Source: an uncultured Flavobacteriaceae bacterium (GTDB lineage Bacteria; Bacteroidota; Bacteroidia; Flavobacteriales; Flavobacteriaceae). From it: a stretch of 64,000 nucleotides of DNA. The stretch is from positions 61,731-125,730 of the forward strand of contig CALKFR010000008.1 in NCBI GenBank assembly GCA_938084555.1, in the 5' to 3' direction. This document shows positions 17,950 to 28,967 of this stretch, one piece after another. Every line of letters starts with the position of its first letter. Positions within the stretch are counted from its first letter, which is position 1. The notes under the pieces are model-generated. The model worked only from the letters and a program-made list of their open reading frames with translations. It did not search any database and was not told the DNA's origin. The translations under genes were made by a program, and so were the position numbers.

Positions 17950-18076
17950 AAATATTTATTTTAGTTTATCTAGGGTAAACTTAAAACAAGTTAAAAAGTG
18001 TAATGCTTTAATTTTTTGTTGAGCAAGATACAATAAACTCTTAATATTCTATAGACCTGTTTTTCTTTATAAAAGC

Positions 18077-18084
18077 TATATTTG
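18077..18084 (+). promoter_or_regulatory. -7 promoter element for maeB
   Basis: TATATTTG matches TAnnTTTG exactly and lies 25 bases before the maeB ATG. It likely drives at least maeB and possibly the downstream ruvA-sprA run. The -33 side is T-rich but has no clear TTTG. Confidence 0.55.
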
Positions 18085-18109
18085 TATGTCTTAAACAAAA
18101 AATGATTAG

Positions 18110-20386
18110 ATGAGTGATTCTAGAAAAAGGCATGAAGCTTTGTTATATCATGCAAAGCCTAAACCTGGAAAAATAGAGGTAGTTCCTACCAAAAAATATG
18201 CTACACAACACGATTTGGCTTTAGCATATTCTCCAGGAGTGGCAGAACCTTGCTTAGAAATTGTAAAAGACAAGAAAAACATTTACAAATATACTGCTAA
18301 GGGAAATTTAGTAGCAGTGATCACAAATGGGACTGCGGTTCTAGGATTAGGAGACATTGGTCCTTTGGCATCTAAGCCAGTTATGGAGGGTAAAGGTTTA
18401 TTGTTCAAAATATTCGCAGATATTGATGTTTTTGATATCGAAATTGATGCTACAGATATAGATAAATTTGTAGATACTGTTAAGGCTATAGCACCTACTT
18501 TTGGTGGAATTAACCTAGAAGATATTAAAGCTCCTGAGGCTTTTGAAATTGAAAAAAGACTTATAGAGGAACTAGATATTCCTGTAATGCATGATGATCA
18601 ACACGGTACTGCAATTATTTCTGCAGCGGCATTAAAAAATGCTTTAGAAATTATCCAAAAAGATATAACTAAAATACAAATAGTTGTTAATGGTGCTGGA
18701 GCAGCTGCAATATCATGTACTCGTTTATACCTAAGATTAGGAGCAAAAATTGAGAATATTGTTATGTGTGACAGCAAGGGTGTTATTAGGCAAGATAGAG
18801 ATAATTTAACTTCACAAAAAAAAGAGTTTGCTACAAAAAAAGATATTAACACTTTAGAAGAAGCCATGCAAAATTCAGATGTATTTATTGGTTTGTCGAA
18901 AGGAGATGTAGTTACTCCTGAGATGTTACTATCTATGACTAAAGACCCAATAGTTTTTGCCATGGCTAATCCAGTTCCAGAGATTTCTTATGATTTAGCT
19001 TGTGCTACAAGAGATGATATTATAATGGCTACCGGAAGGTCAGATCATCCTAATCAAGTAAATAACGTACTAGGATTTCCATTTATATTTCGTGGAGCTC
19101 TAGATGTTAGGGCTACAAAGATTAATGAGGAAATGAAAATGGCAGCCGTAAATGCATTAGCAGATTTAGCCAAGCAGTCAGTTCCAGAACAAGTAAATAT
19201 TGTTTACGATGAAGTGAGTTTATCTTTTGGAAAAGAATATATTATTCCAAAACCATTTGATCCTAGATTAATCTATGAAATTCCTCCAGCAATTGCAAAA
19301 GCAGCTATTAAATCTGGTGTAGCACTAGAACCTATTGATGATTGGGATAAGTATCGCGACCAATTAATGGATAGATCCGGTATTGGAAGTAAAGAAATAA
19401 GACTGTTACACAATAGAGCTAAAAGGAGTCCAAAGAGTATTGTTTTTGCAGAAGCAGATCATTTAGATGTTTTAAAAGCTGCTCAAAGAGTTCATGAAGA
19501 AAAGATAGGCAAGCCAATTTTATTGGGGAGAAAAGATGTTATTTTAGCATTAAAAGAAGAGTTAGGCTTCACAGCAGAAGTTCCAATCTATGACCCTAAA
19601 ACAGATGAAGAGTTAGAACGTAGAAATTATTTTGCAACTAAATATTGGGAGACTAGACAGCGAAAAGGAATTAGTCTTCATCAAGCAAAAAAATTGATGC
19701 GTGAGCGAAATTACTTTGCTGCCATGATGGTTAATGAAGGTGAAGCAGATTCTTTAATTACTGGTTATTCTAGACCTTACCCTACAGTTGTTAAGCCAAT
19801 GATAGAGTTAATAGGTAAAGACAAGGGAGTATCTAAAATTGCTGCAACCAATTTAATGTTAACTAAACAAGGCCCTATGTTTTTGGCCGATACAACGATT
19901 AATATTAATCCGTCAGCTAAAGAACTGGCTAAGATTTCTCAAATGACTTATAAAATTGCTAAAATGTTTGGGATGAAGCCAAACATTGCAATGTTATCGT
20001 TTTCTAACTTTGGGTCTTCAAAATCTGAAAGTTCAAAAAAAATTCAAGACGCAGTATCTTATATTCATCGCTACTTTCCAAATGTTAATATTGATGGAGA
20101 ACTACAGGCTGATTTTGCCTTAAATCCAGAAATGTTAGCAAAAGAATTTCCTTTTTCTAAATTAAATGGTCAAAAGGTAAATGTGCTTATTTTTCCTAAT
20201 CTAGAATCAGCAAATATTACGTATAAGTTGTTAAAACAAATTGATGGTTCAGAATCTGTTGGACCAATCATTCTTGGATTTAAAAAACCAGTACATATAT
20301 TACAATTAGGAGCTAGTGTTGATGAAATGGTTAATATGGCTGCCGTAGCTGTAGTAGATGCCTGCCAAAAACAACGAAAGAGATAA
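18110..20386 (+). CDS. maeB: NADP-dependent malic enzyme with a C-terminal phosphotransacetylase-like domain
   Basis: Oxidative decarboxylation of malate to pyruvate. The 758 residues fuse a malic enzyme domain (about 1-420; [71 protein letters not shown]) to a phosphate acetyl/butyryltransferase-like domain (about 430-758; [26 protein letters not shown]). In MaeB-type enzymes the second domain is regulatory rather than catalytic. The ATG at 18110 gives the standard [20 protein letters not shown]. ruvA follows after 33 bases. Confidence 0.95.
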   Translation: MSDSRKRHEALLYHAKPKPGKIEVVPTKKYATQHDLALAYSPGVAEPCLEIVKDKKNIYKYTAKGNLVAVITNGTAVLGLGDIGPLASKPVMEGKGLLFKIFADIDVFDIEIDATDIDKFVDTVKAIAPTFGGINLEDIKAPEAFEIEKRLIEELDIPVMHDDQHGTAIISAAALKNALEIIQKDITKIQIVVNGAGAAAISCTRLYLRLGAKIENIVMCDSKGVIRQDRDNLTSQKKEFATKKDINTLEEAMQNSDVFIGLSKGDVVTPEMLLSMTKDPIVFAMANPVPEISYDLACATRDDIIMATGRSDHPNQVNNVLGFPFIFRGALDVRATKINEEMKMAAVNALADLAKQSVPEQVNIVYDEVSLSFGKEYIIPKPFDPRLIYEIPPAIAKAAIKSGVALEPIDDWDKYRDQLMDRSGIGSKEIRLLHNRAKRSPKSIVFAEADHLDVLKAAQRVHEEKIGKPILLGRKDVILALKEELGFTAEVPIYDPKTDEELERRNYFATKYWETRQRKGISLHQAKKLMRERNYFAAMMVNEGEADSLITGYSRPYPTVVKPMIELIGKDKGVSKIAATNLMLTKQGPMFLADTTININPSAKELAKISQMTYKIAKMFGMKPNIAMLSFSNFGSSKSESSKKIQDAVSYIHRYFPNVNIDGELQADFALNPEMLAKEFPFSKLNGQKVNVLIFPNLESANITYKLLKQIDGSESVGPIILGFKKPVHILQLGASVDEMVNMAAVAVVDACQKQRKR

Positions 20387-20419
20387 ATAATTGATTACCT
20401 TAGAAAAAGGATTGAAAAT

Positions 20420-21001
20420 ATGATTACACAAATTAGAGGACGTCTTGTAGAAAAAAATCCGACCTATGTAGTTGTTGATTGTGCAGGTGTTGGTTATTTA
20501 TTACATGTTTCACTTCAAACTTTTTCATCATTACCAACTGAAGAAAATATTCGTTTATTTACTCATCTTTCAATAAGAGAGGATGCTCACACACTCTATG
20601 GTTTTATTACAAAAACTGAGAGAGAGGTATTTAAACTTTTGATTTCTGTATCAGGAGTGGGTCCAAGTATCGCTAGAACGATGTTGTCATCTATGAGTTC
20701 GGAGGAAGTTCAAAACGCAATTGCTTCAGAAAATGTTGCTTTGATTCAATCTGTTAAAGGTATTGGCGCTAAGACAGCACAGCGAGTTATTGTAGATTTA
20801 AGAGATAAAATTTTAAAAACTTTTGATATAGACGAAGTTTCTTTAAGCTCAAACAATACTAACAAAGAAGAAGCGTTATCTGCATTAGAAGTTTTAGGGT
20901 TTAATAGAAGGCAGTCTGAAAAAGTAATTACTGCAATTCTAAAAGAAACACCAAACGAAACAGTAGAGCTGTTAATTAAAAAAGCACTTAAGAATTTATA
21001 G
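20420..21001 (+). CDS. ruvA: Holliday junction branch-migration protein RuvA
   Basis: The 193-residue protein has the three RuvA parts: an OB-fold (1-63, MITQIRGRLVEKNPTYVVVD), tandem helix-hairpin-helix motifs (LISVSGVGPSIARTMLSSMS and SVKGIGAKTAQRVIVDLRDK), and a C-terminal UBA-like domain (about 145-193, EEALSALEVLGFNRRQ) that contacts RuvB. ruvB is not in the window. The stop lies 4 bases before the sprA start. Confidence 0.97.
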   Translation: MITQIRGRLVEKNPTYVVVDCAGVGYLLHVSLQTFSSLPTEENIRLFTHLSIREDAHTLYGFITKTEREVFKLLISVSGVGPSIARTMLSSMSSEEVQNAIASENVALIQSVKGIGAKTAQRVIVDLRDKILKTFDIDEVSLSSNNTNKEEALSALEVLGFNRRQSEKVITAILKETPNETVELLIKKALKNL

Positions 21002-21005
21002 TCAA

Positions 21006-24000
21006 TTGAATCAGTTTCAAAAATACATTGTTTGTTTTTTGTTTTTCGCTGCTTTTGCGAATACATCACTGGCTCAAATAACTGCAAATAACAGAGATTC
21101 CATTCCACTTGTTTATGATTTTAATCACCTTCAAACTGGGAATATGAGATTGGGGTATCCCTCTAAAATTGAAGTGATTTTTGACAAAATTCTGAACAAA
21201 TATATTTTTGTTGAAAAGGTTGGGGACTATTTTATCAAAACCCCAATTTATATGACACCTGAAGAGTATGAAAAATATCGATTACGCAGAGATATGTTGG
21301 AATACTTTAAGAGTAAAGTAGCTGCACAAAAAAGTAAAAAAACATCTGATAAGAAAGATTTATTGCCTACCTATTATGTAAATTCTAAACTTTTTAAAAC
21401 AATATTTGGAGGAAATGAAATAAAAATCACTCCAACAGGAAATATTAATTTAAAATTTGGAATCATATATCAAAATACTGAAAATCCTCAATTGTCTGAA
21501 CAAAATAGAAGTAGTTTTACCATCGATTTTGATCAACAAATAAACGCAGGTATTCAGGCACAAGTTGGAGAGCGTCTTAAGTTAACAGCGAATTACGACA
21601 CGCAATCTACATTTGATTTTCAAAATTTAATTAAATTAGAATTTATGCCTCCCTCACTGCCTGGAGTTCAATACAGCGAAGATGGAATCATACAAGGGAT
21701 TGAAGCGGGTAATATTTCTATGCCAATTAAAAATTCATTAATAAATGGGGCGCAAAGTTTATTTGGATTAAAAACAAAACTTCAATTTGGTAAAACAAAT
21801 ATTACTGCAGTTTTTTCACAACAAAATTCAGAAAGTACAACAGTTACTGCAGAAGGTGGTTCCTCTATTCGAGAATTTGAATTGAGAGCTACAGATTATG
21901 ACAATGATAGACACTTTTTTTTATCTCAATATTTTAGGGAAAATTATGCCAAATCCTTGACAAATTACCCTCTTATTAGTAGTCCAGTAAACATCACTAG
22001 AATTGAAATTTGGATTACCAACAGAAATGCTTCTGTAGAGGATTTTAGAAGTATTGTTGCCCTAGCTGATATTGGAGAACCAAAAGCAGAAAACTATGTT
22101 AGTCTAAGTGGTTTAGTAGCACCATCATTGAGCGCTCCCACTGTAAATGGGGTAGCACTGCCAACAAATGAATCAAATAATATTTCCAATACCCTGAGCA
22201 ACCCCTTAATAAGAGATATAGCAACTGTAGACAACTATCTTTCTGGAACCTATGGTATGAGTCAAGGGTCTGATTATAGTTTATTACAAAATGCTAGAAA
22301 ATTACAGCCTAATGAATATACCTTAAATTCTCAGTTAGGTTTTATTTCATTAAATAGAAGACTTAATGACGGAGAAGTTCTAGCAGTATCCTACGAATAC
22401 ACTGTGGTAGGAGCATCAAATGGGCAAACATCTTTTAAAGTGGGTGAGTTCTCTAATGATGGTATTTCATCTCCAGAGAATCTGGCGGTTAAGTTATTAA
22501 GAAGTGAGATTTTGACAACAAAACGAACTATAGCAGGTGAAGAGGTGGCATTTCCAACATGGAATTTAATGATGAAAAATATATATGCTTTAGGAGAATC
22601 TCCTTTAACTTCAGATGGTTTTCGTTTTGAAATTCAATATAGAGATGATCAAACAGGGACTCCTTCTAACACACTACAAAACGCTCAAAGTACAGGTATT
22701 GCTAACAAACCATTGTTACAGGTTTTTAATTTAGATAGACTAGATCAAACTCAATATCAAACCCCTGATGGATACTTTGATTATGTGGAAGGAATTACTA
22801 TTAATTCCCAAAATGGATATGTTATTTTTCCTCAAGCAGAACCCTTTGGAAATGCACTTGAATCTTCTTTAGACGCTCCTTCAGATGTTGATTTGTACGT
22901 ATTTGATGAATTATATTTAGACACAAAAATTAATGTTAAAAATAACAACCAGGATAAAGATAAATTTTTATTGAAAGGGTATTTTAAATCTGAAGATAGC
23001 GGAGGAATTCCTTTAAATGCCTATAATGTTCCTCGTGGATCTGTTACTGTTACAGCAGGAGGTAGACAGTTGGTTGAGGGTGTTGATTATGTTGTAGATT
23101 ATTTGGCAGGGAGAGTTCAAATATTAGATCCAGGACTTCAATCATCAGGAATTCCTATAAATGTTTCAACAGAAAATAATGCTGTTTTTAATCAACAAAG
23201 AAAAACTTTTATGGGTGTAGATGTTGAACACAATTTCAATGAAAATTTCATATTAGGTGCAACTATTTTAAATGTAAATGAAAGACCACTAACACCAAAA
23301 GTAAATTTTGGAGGTGAGCCAATTAATAACACTATGTTGGGGATGAATATTGATTTTTCATCAGAAATGCCTTTATTCACAAAACTAGTAAACAAGTTAC
23401 CTTTTGTAGATACCGATGCGCCTTCTAATTTATCTCTGAGAGCAGATATGGCCTACCTTATTCCAGGGTCACCAAAAGGAATTGATGTTGCTGGTTCTGC
23501 AACGGCTTACATAGATGATTTTGAGGCTTCCCAAATTCCAATTAGCTTACTAACTCCATTACAATGGTATACGGCAAGTACGCCTGACACCCCTACTTTT
23601 TCTGATTTTAATGGAAACTTAAGTAATGATGAAAGCTATAATTACAAAAGAGCAAGATTAGCTTGGTATACCATAGACCCTATTTTTTACGGTGCTGGAG
23701 ATACTCCAGAAAATATTGATGCTGATGCGCTTTCAAGAGCAGAGACAAGGCAAGTTAATTTTGATGAGTTATTTCCTAATCAAGAATTGGATGTTACACA
23801 GCAATCTTTAATAAGAACTTTAGATTTAGCTTATTTTCCCAATGAACGAGGACCATACAATTTTGAAGAGCCTTCAGATATTTCAAATCCATCAATTTTA
23901 GAAAACCCTCAAGATCGATGGGCTGGAATTATGCGCCCTCTTTCAACAAATAATTTTGAGCAAGCAAATGTTGAGTATATTCAGTTTTGGGTGATGGATC

Positions 24001-27000
24001 CTTACACTAATTATTCTATATCTAATGAAGAAGGTTTGCCATTAGGGATCAATCCAGAAGACCTTCAGAATCAGGTGGGTGACCTATATATAAACTTGGG
24101 AAATATCTCTGAAGATATTTTAAAAGATAATCTAAAAATGTATGAAAATGGATTACCAGGAGATGACTTAACTTCGAATGTAACCCCTACTACTTGGGGA
24201 AATGTCCCTACAAATCCTTCAATTATTTATGCTTTTGATGAAGATGACACATCTAGAAATAGACAAGATATTGGTTTAGATGGGTTAACAGATGAAGAAG
24301 AGAGAATTAAATTTCCTTCATTAGCAGGGTTAGCTGATCCTGCATCGGATAATTACAGATATTATAGAGGGAGTGACTATGATGATGCTGATGCATCAAT
24401 CATATCTAGATATAAATTATTTAATAATACACAAGGAAACTCACCAACGTTAAATCAATCTTCAGAGTCTTATCCTATTTCCTCTACAACATATCCAGAT
24501 GTAGAAGATATTAATAAAGATCAAACCATGAATACGGTTGAAAGCTTTTTTGAGTATAGAGTATCTTTAAATAGCACTGACTTGGTTGTAGGACAAAACT
24601 ATATTGTTGATCAAAAAGACACCCAGGTTACTCTAAAAAATGGAGAATCTCAAACTGCTAAATGGTATCAATTTAGAATTCCAATAAGAAGTGGAACTCC
24701 TATCAATAATATTTCAGATTTTAATAGCATTCGGTTTATTAGAATGTTTATGACAAATTTTAAAATGCCGGTAATTCTTCGTTTTGGAGAATTAGACCTA
24801 GTGAGGGGTGATTGGAGAAGATATACTAGAACTTTAGATCCTGCCGTAACACCATCTCTTCCATTAGAACAAGAAGATTTGAATAATTTTGAGGTAGGTG
24901 TAGTTAATATTGAACAAAATGAAGGACGTTATGTACTGCCCCCCGGAATAGTTAGAGAGCGATTACAAGGAAGCACAACAGTTCAGCAACAAAATGAGCA
25001 GTCAGTTACCTTAAAAGTTACGAACCTACCACAAGACAAAATCAGGGCTATTTATAAAAACATTAGTGTTGACTTGCGAAGATATAAAGAATTAAAAATG
25101 TTTTTACATGCTGAGGCTGTTATTGAAAACACCCTTCAAGATGATGATTTAACAGCAATTATTAGGTTGGGGACAGACTTAGATGATAATTTTTACCAAT
25201 TAGAAATACCTTTAAAAGTGTCGCCTAATGGGAGTTTAGCTCCATTAGATGTTTGGCCTGAAGCAAATAATTTAGATGCGATGCTAGAAAAATTAGGAGA
25301 AATAAAACTGGCAAGAGATGTTGCAAATGCTCCTATCAATGAATTGTTTACTGCTTCAAATTCAAATTCTGAAGAATTAGTTCTTAGAGTAAAAGGGAAT
25401 CCTACATTATCTCAGATTAGAACTATTATGTTAGGTGTTAGGAATAATAGTCCTTTAGACAAAAGTGCTGAAATTTGGTTCAATGAACTTCGCTCAGCAG
25501 GTTTTGATAATGATGGAGGATGGGCTGCCGTTGTTAGTGCAGACGCTAATTTTGCTGATGTAGCTACGCTTTCTATGACAGGAAGAATGCAAACTGTAGG
25601 GTTTGGAAATGTTGAAGACAGAGTAAGTCAGCGATCATTAGATGAAACTAAAGAATATGACATTTCTACGAGTATTAATTTAGGTAAAATGATGCCAAAA
25701 AAATGGGGTATAGAATTACCAATGAATTATAGTGTTGGAGAACAATTTATAGATCCAAAATTTGATCCTCAATACCAAGACGTTGAACTCTCTGCAGTAG
25801 AAGAAGCAAACCTTCCTTCAAATTTACCCCGAGGTAAAGATGTTTCAAGAAATTACACGAAGCGTTCTAGTATTAGTTTTATAAACGTAAGAAAAAACAG
25901 AAATGCTGAATCAACTAAGAAACCTAAATTTTATGATGTTGAAAACCTATCTGTCTCATATTCATTTAATGAAGAATCTCACAGAGATTATAATATAGAA
26001 GGTGCATTGAATCAAAAAGTTATGGCAGCAGCTTCCTACAACTTTGCATTTCAACCTAAGTTTTTTGAGCCTTTTAAGAAAAAAGAATTATTTAGAAGTA
26101 AGTATTTGCAATTGATAAGAGATATTAATTTTAATCCTATCCCAACAAGTCTAGCTATTAATTCAAGAATTAACAGAACTTTTAATGAACAACGCTCAAG
26201 AAATCTTGTCGAAGGACTAAGTCCTCAGCCCACATTAAAACAAAGGAGATTTTTATTTGATTGGGATTATGCATTAGCATTTAATTTTACAAAATCCTTA
26301 GCAATTAATTTTAATGCATCAAATAGTTTTATTTATGACACTTTTGGAGGGGAAGATGAATTAGAAATTTTCAATAATTTCTTTAATACTGGAAGACCAA
26401 CTCAATACAGCCAAAAGTTAAATTCAACCTATAAGTTACCAATCAACAAAATCCCATATTTAGGTTTTATAGGTGTAGATTATGCCTATACAGCAGATTT
26501 TGATTGGAGAGCTACTTCACAGGATATAACAATAATAGAGAAAGTTGGAAATTTAATTCAGAATGCCAATACCCATAATTTAACTGGCTCATTTAATTTT
26601 GCAAAACTTTATAAAGATTCAAAATTCGAAAATTTATTTTTAAAGAAAAAAGATCGAAAAAAAACAGTTTCAACCTCATCAGATAAACTTCAACCTTCAA
26701 GACAGGTGGCCGCTAAAAAAAGGAAGAAACAACCATTAGGCAGGAAAGTTATCAAAGGGTTTTATGATGTAATTACCTCTGTAAAAACAGGAAAATTAAG
26801 TTACACTGAAAATAATGGTCAATTATTGCCAGGTTATGAACCACAAGTTGGATTTTTGGGGAGAAATAATTTTAATGGTGGTTTAGCACCTTCCTTAGGA
26901 TTTGTATTTGGAAGTCAGGTAGATATTAGAAATACTGCTCTAGAGAATGGTTGGTTAGTTACACCTAGAGCAGATGGAGAAGACTATTATGACAAAACTT

Positions 27001-28154
27001 ATACAAGAACCCATTTTAATAAATTAGACTATAATTTCTCTTTAAAACCAGTCAAGGATTTAAATATTGAAATCACTGGAAATAAAATCAAAACAAGAAG
27101 TTTAGCTCAACAATTAGACATTAGAGTAGATGCAAATGATCCTGAGGGTAATGGATTCATAGATGAAACCATTCCTGCTTTTATCACTGGAAATTATAGT
27201 ACTAGTTATTCAATGTTTTCAACAGCTTTTAAGGATGGTAACGAACTATTTGATCAGTTAAGAGCTAATAGAGTTGCAGTCTCTAGAAGATTGGGTGAGC
27301 AGGCAGGTATTAACGTAGATGATCCAGTTAATATAGATCCAGTAGACGGAACAGTAATTGGTTACAGTGGCAGTAGCCAAGATGTATTACTGCCTTCATT
27401 TTTGGCCGCTTATTCTGGTAAAGATGCGAGTAATATTAGTTTAGGAATTTTTAGAGATATTCCTATTCCTGCATGGAACCTTCGTTATACTGGTTTTATG
27501 AAGTATAAATGGTTTAAAAAGAATTTTAGTAGTTTCAGTGTTTCACATGGTTATAAATCATCATATACAGTTTCTAGTTTTACAAATAATCTTCAATTTG
27601 ATGCTAATGATTTAACAAATACAAATGCTGCTGGAGATTTTGAAACAAGTACTTTAGTATCATCCGCAACTTTGGTAGATGAGTTTTCACCTCTAATTAG
27701 AGTAGATATGAAAATGAAAAATTCATTTTCGATGATAGGTGAGTTAAAACGAGATAGAACACTTACTATGAATTTTAATAATAGCACATTAACCGATATT
27801 AAAGGGACCGAATATATTTTTGGTTTTGGTTATGTCTTCAAAGATGTGAAGATGAAAACCTCTTTTACAGGAAAAAAACAAACCCTTAAAGGAGACATAA
27901 ATGTAAGAGCTGATGTGTCTTTAAGAGATAATTTAACTTTAGTTAGATCTGTAAATTCAGACAATGATCAAATTAGTGGAGGCCAAAAATTATTTTCGAT
28001 AAAATTATCTGCAGATTATAGATTAAATAGTAATTTAACAGCGTCGTTTTATTACAATCACCAAACGTCTAGATATGCCATATCAACAACATTTCCTAGA
28101 CAATCTATAAACGCAGGATTTAATATTATATACAATTTAGGAGGAAATCAATAA
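21006..28154 (+). CDS. sprA: Cell-surface protein SprA, translocon of the type IX secretion system
   Basis: The 2382-residue product is the giant outer-membrane barrel SprA (Sov in Porphyromonas), through which type IX substrates cross the outer membrane. It has a signal peptide (FQKYIVCFLFFAAFANTSLA), an SprA N-terminal region with FEIQYRDDQTGT, many amphipathic beta-strands, and a C-terminal strand pattern ending FNIIYNLGGNQ. The best start is a TTG at 21006, only 4 bases after ruvA; it gives a complete signal peptide. Together with gldD and gldE it indicates a gliding/type IX secretion genotype. Confidence 0.96.
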   Translation: MNQFQKYIVCFLFFAAFANTSLAQITANNRDSIPLVYDFNHLQTGNMRLGYPSKIEVIFDKILNKYIFVEKVGDYFIKTPIYMTPEEYEKYRLRRDMLEYFKSKVAAQKSKKTSDKKDLLPTYYVNSKLFKTIFGGNEIKITPTGNINLKFGIIYQNTENPQLSEQNRSSFTIDFDQQINAGIQAQVGERLKLTANYDTQSTFDFQNLIKLEFMPPSLPGVQYSEDGIIQGIEAGNISMPIKNSLINGAQSLFGLKTKLQFGKTNITAVFSQQNSESTTVTAEGGSSIREFELRATDYDNDRHFFLSQYFRENYAKSLTNYPLISSPVNITRIEIWITNRNASVEDFRSIVALADIGEPKAENYVSLSGLVAPSLSAPTVNGVALPTNESNNISNTLSNPLIRDIATVDNYLSGTYGMSQGSDYSLLQNARKLQPNEYTLNSQLGFISLNRRLNDGEVLAVSYEYTVVGASNGQTSFKVGEFSNDGISSPENLAVKLLRSEILTTKRTIAGEEVAFPTWNLMMKNIYALGESPLTSDGFRFEIQYRDDQTGTPSNTLQNAQSTGIANKPLLQVFNLDRLDQTQYQTPDGYFDYVEGITINSQNGYVIFPQAEPFGNALESSLDAPSDVDLYVFDELYLDTKINVKNNNQDKDKFLLKGYFKSEDSGGIPLNAYNVPRGSVTVTAGGRQLVEGVDYVVDYLAGRVQILDPGLQSSGIPINVSTENNAVFNQQRKTFMGVDVEHNFNENFILGATILNVNERPLTPKVNFGGEPINNTMLGMNIDFSSEMPLFTKLVNKLPFVDTDAPSNLSLRADMAYLIPGSPKGIDVAGSATAYIDDFEASQIPISLLTPLQWYTASTPDTPTFSDFNGNLSNDESYNYKRARLAWYTIDPIFYGAGDTPENIDADALSRAETRQVNFDELFPNQELDVTQQSLIRTLDLAYFPNERGPYNFEEPSDISNPSILENPQDRWAGIMRPLSTNNFEQANVEYIQFWVMDPYTNYSISNEEGLPLGINPEDLQNQVGDLYINLGNISEDILKDNLKMYENGLPGDDLTSNVTPTTWGNVPTNPSIIYAFDEDDTSRNRQDIGLDGLTDEEERIKFPSLAGLADPASDNYRYYRGSDYDDADASIISRYKLFNNTQGNSPTLNQSSESYPISSTTYPDVEDINKDQTMNTVESFFEYRVSLNSTDLVVGQNYIVDQKDTQVTLKNGESQTAKWYQFRIPIRSGTPINNISDFNSIRFIRMFMTNFKMPVILRFGELDLVRGDWRRYTRTLDPAVTPSLPLEQEDLNNFEVGVVNIEQNEGRYVLPPGIVRERLQGSTTVQQQNEQSVTLKVTNLPQDKIRAIYKNISVDLRRYKELKMFLHAEAVIENTLQDDDLTAIIRLGTDLDDNFYQLEIPLKVSPNGSLAPLDVWPEANNLDAMLEKLGEIKLARDVANAPINELFTASNSNSEELVLRVKGNPTLSQIRTIMLGVRNNSPLDKSAEIWFNELRSAGFDNDGGWAAVVSADANFADVATLSMTGRMQTVGFGNVEDRVSQRSLDETKEYDISTSINLGKMMPKKWGIELPMNYSVGEQFIDPKFDPQYQDVELSAVEEANLPSNLPRGKDVSRNYTKRSSISFINVRKNRNAESTKKPKFYDVENLSVSYSFNEESHRDYNIEGALNQKVMAAASYNFAFQPKFFEPFKKKELFRSKYLQLIRDINFNPIPTSLAINSRINRTFNEQRSRNLVEGLSPQPTLKQRRFLFDWDYALAFNFTKSLAINFNASNSFIYDTFGGEDELEIFNNFFNTGRPTQYSQKLNSTYKLPINKIPYLGFIGVDYAYTADFDWRATSQDITIIEKVGNLIQNANTHNLTGSFNFAKLYKDSKFENLFLKKKDRKKTVSTSSDKLQPSRQVAAKKRKKQPLGRKVIKGFYDVITSVKTGKLSYTENNGQLLPGYEPQVGFLGRNNFNGGLAPSLGFVFGSQVDIRNTALENGWLVTPRADGEDYYDKTYTRTHFNKLDYNFSLKPVKDLNIEITGNKIKTRSLAQQLDIRVDANDPEGNGFIDETIPAFITGNYSTSYSMFSTAFKDGNELFDQLRANRVAVSRRLGEQAGINVDDPVNIDPVDGTVIGYSGSSQDVLLPSFLAAYSGKDASNISLGIFRDIPIPAWNLRYTGFMKYKWFKKNFSSFSVSHGYKSSYTVSSFTNNLQFDANDLTNTNAAGDFETSTLVSSATLVDEFSPLIRVDMKMKNSFSMIGELKRDRTLTMNFNNSTLTDIKGTEYIFGFGYVFKDVKMKTSFTGKKQTLKGDINVRADVSLRDNLTLVRSVNSDNDQISGGQKLFSIKLSADYRLNSNLTASFYYNHQTSRYAISTTFPRQSINAGFNIIYNLGGNQ

Positions 28155-28167
28155 AATTAGTTAACAT

Positions 28168-28548
28168 ATGAATATCCCATCAGATTTAAAGTACACAAAA
28201 GACCACGAGTGGGTAAAAATTGAAGGAAATACAGCAATAGTAGGAATCACCGCTTTTGCTCAAGGAGAATTAGGCGACATCGTTTATGTTGATGTTGACA
28301 CCTTAGATGATTCAGTTGAAAAAGATGAGGTTTTTGGTTCAGTAGAGGCTGTTAAAACAGTTTCAGACTTGTTTATGCCTCTTTCAGGAGAAGTTATTGA
28401 GTTTAATGAAGGTCTAGAAGACGAACCAGAACTAGTTAATAAAGATCCTTATGGTAAAGGCTGGATGATTAAAATTGCAATAACAGACAATTCACAAATA
28501 GAAGAATTATTAGATGCTCAAGCTTATCAAGAGCTTATTGGAGAATAA
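28168..28548 (+). CDS. gcvH: Glycine cleavage system H protein
   Basis: Lipoyl carrier of the glycine cleavage complex. The 126 residues include [20 protein letters not shown] and the lipoylation site [20 protein letters not shown] with K63 as the modified lysine, followed by [11 protein letters not shown]. It starts 13 bases after sprA. The sprA-gcvH neighbourhood recurs in Flavobacteriia. No gcvT or gcvP is present in the window. Confidence 0.96.
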   Translation: MNIPSDLKYTKDHEWVKIEGNTAIVGITAFAQGELGDIVYVDVDTLDDSVEKDEVFGSVEAVKTVSDLFMPLSGEVIEFNEGLEDEPELVNKDPYGKGWMIKIAITDNSQIEELLDAQAYQELIGE

Positions 28549-28894
28549 TGCTATTTACATAGCTGTCTTTTTTACAATTTCTATATTTTTTGGCAGTCTT
28601 ATTAAGCCAGAATTTATTGTTGTAGAATCTATATCAGTATCCGACAAAGCGCATCATTTTATAGCTTATTTTTTATTAATGCTTTCTTGGCTTTATGCTT
28701 TTTTCAAAAAAGATAAGTTTCAACAAAATGTAAAATATATAATTTTAGGATGTTTAATTTTTGGCATTATTATTGAAATCCTTCAAGGAACAATTACTTC
28801 ATACAGAACGGCAAGTTATTTAGATATTATAGCGAATACTGTTGGTATTCTATTGGCAGTAGTAGTTTTTCATGTTTTTCAAAAAAAAAATTAA
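28514..28894 (+). CDS. VanZ-like small membrane protein
   Basis: The 126-residue protein has four hydrophobic helices and the VanZ-like pattern: [20 protein letters not shown], then [20 protein letters not shown] and [14 protein letters not shown]. The conserved H, E and D positions of the fold are retained. The ATG at 28514 lies 35 bases inside gcvH, and I saw no later in-frame ATG before the first helix, so a real overlap is likely. VanZ is named from teicoplanin resistance, but for chromosomal copies of this kind the function is unknown. Confidence 0.82.
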   Translation: MLKLIKSLLENNAIYIAVFFTISIFFGSLIKPEFIVVESISVSDKAHHFIAYFLLMLSWLYAFFKKDKFQQNVKYIILGCLIFGIIIEILQGTITSYRTASYLDIIANTVGILLAVVVFHVFQKKN

Positions 28895-28967
28895 CGTATT
28901 TTAATGTTAAACTTGTAAATCAAATAATAATTTAGTTAAATTAGCGAACTATATAAAAATTTCAGCA

